NCBI GenBank assembly: GCA_021799325.1
Contig: JAJZAS010000049.1
Location: 1-9,013 of the forward strand
From: Bacillota bacterium
GTDB taxonomy: Bacteria > Bacillota > Bacilli > Alicyclobacillales > SLC66
Reading direction: 5' to 3'
DNA: 9,013 nt
The position numbers were made by a program, and so were the translations under genes. The notes under the pieces were generated by a model. It was not told where the DNA came from, ran no database searches, and saw nothing but the letters and a program-made list of their open reading frames with translations. Shown here piece by piece: positions 7,115 through 9,013 of this stretch (position 1 is its first letter; each line of letters starts with the position of its first letter).

Positions 7115-7218
7115 TTAGCATGGCAAATTAGCTAGGGACAACTAAATAAATCCTTGAGAAGCGCGGATTCCCGCGTTTTTTTATAGTCGCATTGCACGTT
7201 ATGCTAATGATGTGCTAA
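7115..7218. repeat. Four copies of a TTAGCW/WGCTAA-type hexamer at the insertion-sequence left end
   Basis: TTAGCA at 7115-7120 and TTAGCT at 7128-7133 point one way; TGCTAA at 7202-7207 and 7213-7218 point the other. The last two are part of a repeated TGCTAAT heptamer spaced 11 bases apart, about one helical turn, and the second overlaps the transposase -10 element. They could be transposase or regulator binding sites. The motif is short and AT-rich, so chance is possible. Confidence 0.3.
7159..7182 (+). terminator. Rho-independent terminator upstream of the transposase gene
   Basis: Stem CGCGG (7162-7166) and CCGCG (7171-7175) around loop ATTC, extendable by A-T and G-T pairs to eight, followed by seven T residues (7176-7182). 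It works on the plus strand only, since no T run follows in the other direction. No plus-strand gene lies directly before it, so it probably stops transcription entering the element from outside and activating the transposase. Confidence 0.7.
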
Positions 7219-7221
7219 TAT
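7192..7221 (+). promoter_or_regulatory. Candidate transposase promoter
   Basis: TTGCAC (7192-7197), an 18-base spacer, and TGCTAATAT, an extended -10 with TAATAT at 7216-7221. Transcription would start near 7228, giving a very short leader of about 13 bases before the ATG at 7241. An alternative -10 is TATGCT at 7200-7205. Confidence 0.4.
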
Positions 7222-7228
7222 CTATATC

Positions 7229-7235
7229 AGGTGAT
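7229..7235 (+). promoter_or_regulatory. Ribosome binding site of the transposase gene
   Basis: AGGTGAT lies five bases before the ATG at 7241. An in-frame TGA at 7232-7234 rules out any upstream extension. Confidence 0.6.
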
Positions 7236-7240
7236 GTCGT

Positions 7241-9013
7241 ATGATCAAAATAGACAAAAGAAAGAATGCGGATGGAACTCCTAGGACGCAGGTGCGAGTG
7301 GTGGAGGGCTATCGTCCCGGCCCGGGAATGCCCACCAAACAACGAACAATCCGAGACTTCGGTTATCTCGAAGATCAAGAAGATCCCAAAGCGTTCATGG
7401 CAAAGGTCAAGGAATTCAACGACAATTACAGAGCAGAAAACGTTCCGCTCCGCATCGAGGCACTGGGGACCGCAAGGATGTACTGTGAGGAAAACCGTCG
7501 GCAGAACTACGGGTACAAGTTTCTGGAAGCCATCTATGACCTGCTCGAAATCCCTTCATTTATCAAGAGCGATGAAAAATTGCACGGGTTCCGAGGAGAT
7601 TATTCACCCAATGATGTTTTTAAATTTTTGGTGCTGTTAAGAATCCTTCACCCTGATTCGAAGCGAGCCTCCTGCCAGATGAAGGACGGCTTCTATGGGA
7701 TGCACAGTGACTTTACGCTGCCAGATGTCTACAGGTCGCTTGACCACTTCGCGAATTTCGAGGTGGAGTTGCAGCGGCATTTGAACGAGCGCGTGAAGGA
7801 GACGATTGGTCGCGACCTTTCCTACGCATTCTATGACGTGACCAACTATTACTTCGAGATCGACTTTCCTAATGGCGAGGATGACCTGCGCAAAAGGGGG
7901 GTATCCAAGGAGCACCGCACCGATCCGATTGTCGCAATGGGGTTATTCATGGATTCGAACGGACTTCCGGTCAGTATGTCGATGTTTCCCGGCAACACGA
8001 GCGATTCCCTCACGCTTCAACCCACCATGAAGGATGTCAAGGAATCATACGGGCTTGGCAGACTGGTCGTGGTCGCCGACAAGGGACTCAATTCGTCTAA
8101 GAATATCGACATGATCGTGAACCATGGGGACGGTTTCGTTTTCTCACAGATATTGAAAGGGAAAAAAGGGCAGCGCTACAATGACAAGCTGTTTGATCCA
8201 AGCGGGTGGACGTCAAACGAGGGGGCTACCTACCGATACAAGCTGTTCGAGGAAGACTACGAGGGGAAGGACAAGGACGGAAAAAGAGAAACACGGACAA
8301 GGAAAGTACTTCTGTATTGGAAGAAGGCCGAAGCCGACATGGCGAGGCGAAAGCGGGATGAAAAGCTTGAAAAGGCCGCACGCTCCGTCAAGAACAATGC
8401 CTACGGCATTAAAAAAGGCATTGACGAATACACAAAAGAAAACATCATCGATAAAGAGACCGGCGAAGTGCTAGACAACACGAAAAAGCTGCGCAGCGTG
8501 GATTTGGAAAAGGCGGAGAATGACGCCATGTATGACGGCTATTTTTGCATCATCACCAGCGAACTTGACTACGATGAGCGGAAAATGCGCCAAGTGTACG
8601 GCGGCCTTTGGCGAATAGAGCAGTCGTTTCGGATGATGAAAACAGATTTTTATGCAAGACCCGTGTTCGTCAGGAAGAATGAACATATCCGTGCGCATTT
8701 TCTGATCTGCTTCGTCGCGCTCCTCATCGTCCGGATCATTCAGCACCGTATGGGAGAAAAGGCGCTGTCAGCCGAGCGGATCGCAAGAGCGCTGGGTGCC
8801 GCAACCTGCCAGGTACTAAAGGGAGGCATCATTCACCTCGACGATGTCGGCGGTGCGATCGCGTTTCAAAAGATCCGTGACAAAAAAGGCAAACTGGTGG
8901 AAACACTCGCATTTTCAGAGGAAGATGAAATCGCGCTTGACTACAAATTCATTCAGGATACATACGGTACCGATTGCTACAACATCTATTTTCGGCAAGA
9001 GGTGACAACTAAG
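7241..9013 (+). CDS. IS1634-type DDE transposase, open at the right edge
   Basis: Cut-and-paste type transposase of the IS4 superfamily, with 591 codons and no stop before the window ends; family members are about 500-600 residues, so little should be missing. The catalytic triad is visible: D199 in YAFYDVTNYYFE, D280 in VVVADKGLN, and E460 in WRIEQSFRMMK, with the lysine seven residues later (K467) of the Y-R-E-K signature. The long segment between D280 and E460 is the beta-rich insertion typical of this superfamily and contains a lysine-rich helical stretch. A hydrophobic helix, HFLICFVALLIVRIIQ, follows the glutamate, as usual. The N-terminal 60 residues are charged, with a VRVVEGYRPG motif. 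No frameshift or internal stop was seen, so the enzyme may be active, but the C-terminus and right inverted repeat are not visible. Confidence 0.93.
   Translation, partial: MIKIDKRKNADGTPRTQVRVVEGYRPGPGMPTKQRTIRDFGYLEDQEDPKAFMAKVKEFNDNYRAENVPLRIEALGTARMYCEENRRQNYGYKFLEAIYDLLEIPSFIKSDEKLHGFRGDYSPNDVFKFLVLLRILHPDSKRASCQMKDGFYGMHSDFTLPDVYRSLDHFANFEVELQRHLNERVKETIGRDLSYAFYDVTNYYFEIDFPNGEDDLRKRGVSKEHRTDPIVAMGLFMDSNGLPVSMSMFPGNTSDSLTLQPTMKDVKESYGLGRLVVVADKGLNSSKNIDMIVNHGDGFVFSQILKGKKGQRYNDKLFDPSGWTSNEGATYRYKLFEEDYEGKDKDGKRETRTRKVLLYWKKAEADMARRKRDEKLEKAARSVKNNAYGIKKGIDEYTKENIIDKETGEVLDNTKKLRSVDLEKAENDAMYDGYFCIITSELDYDERKMRQVYGGLWRIEQSFRMMKTDFYARPVFVRKNEHIRAHFLICFVALLIVRIIQHRMGEKALSAERIARALGAATCQVLKGGIIHLDDVGGAIAFQKIRDKKGKLVETLAFSEEDEIALDYKFIQDTYGTDCYNIYFRQEVTTK

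Larger units (their letters stand above)
7100..9013 (+). mobile_element. Insertion sequence of the IS1634 type (IS4 superfamily), left part
   Basis: It contains a long DDE transposase gene with its own promoter and an upstream terminator, as is usual near an insertion-sequence end. The right end lies outside the window, so neither inverted repeats nor target duplication can be confirmed. The exact left end is unknown and must lie between the speE promoter (7046) and the hairpin at 7159; the start given is approximate. A stretch near 7100-7120 containing CCCGACTTTTACAGTTAGCA is a candidate for the terminal repeat, by inference only. Confidence 0.6.

Noticed and set aside
7046..7134. Short plus-strand open frame of about 28 codons beginning ATGATGCACC
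   Set aside because: No ribosome binding site, very short, and it crosses the probable insertion-sequence boundary.
7266..7640. Plus-strand frame of 124 codons inside the transposase gene
   Set aside because: It lies in another frame of a clear transposase; basic, low-complexity shadow.
1..9013. CRISPR array, tRNA/rRNA genes, riboswitch or defence system
   Set aside because: No regularly spaced repeats, no cloverleaf or rRNA-like stretch, no long structured leader, and no recognised defence genes; nearly all of the window is filled by the listed genes.

Overview
The window looks like a chromosomal segment of a low- to mid-GC Gram-positive bacterium (Bacillota). The spermidine synthase, agmatinase and RocR-type activator all resemble Bacillus subtilis homologues along their whole length as I recall those sequences, and an EcsC-type protein, a YwiB/DUF1934 protein and a YwfO-type HD phosphohydrolase are also present. 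Shine-Dalgarno sites are strong (AGGAGG-like), and GTG is used as a start. Base composition is near 50% GC by eye, which would suit Alicyclobacillaceae or a related lineage. That placement is inference.

Layout. (a) 1-1009, minus: N-terminal part of a methyl-accepting chemotaxis protein, cut by the window edge. (b) 1105-2529, minus: a sigma-54-dependent PAS-AAA+-Fis activator of the RocR type. (c) 2519-3805, minus: a complete HD-domain phosphohydrolase, whose end overlaps the activator by 11 bases. (b) and (c) are probably one transcription unit driven from a promoter near 3840-3865, possibly reading on into (a). (d) 3947-4882, plus: an EcsC-family protein, divergent from (c). (e) 4879-7011, minus: a compact operon speE-speB-ywiB-like, read leftwards from an extended -10 promoter at 7038-7046, with overlapping gene junctions. 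(f) About 7100-9013, plus: the left part of an insertion sequence with an IS1634-type (IS4 superfamily) DDE transposase. It has its own promoter and an upstream hairpin terminator, and it runs off the right edge.

How the parts relate. SpeB makes putrescine from agmatine and SpeE aminopropylates putrescine to spermidine, so the operon covers the last steps of spermidine synthesis from arginine. Arginine decarboxylase and the source of decarboxylated SAM are not in the window. The neighbouring RocR-like activator belongs to a family known for controlling arginine/ornithine catabolism, but no sigma-54 promoter with correct -24/-12 spacing was found in the window, so its target lies elsewhere or is unknown. 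The insertion sequence sits just upstream of the speE promoter, points away from it and leaves that promoter intact.

I found no tRNA, rRNA, CRISPR array, riboswitch or clear novel system. The most notable items are the tightly interlocked gene ends, the HD/activator overlap, a GSFTGA variant in the activator, and small repeated motifs at the insertion-sequence left end. There is no gene-free stretch longer than 300 bases.
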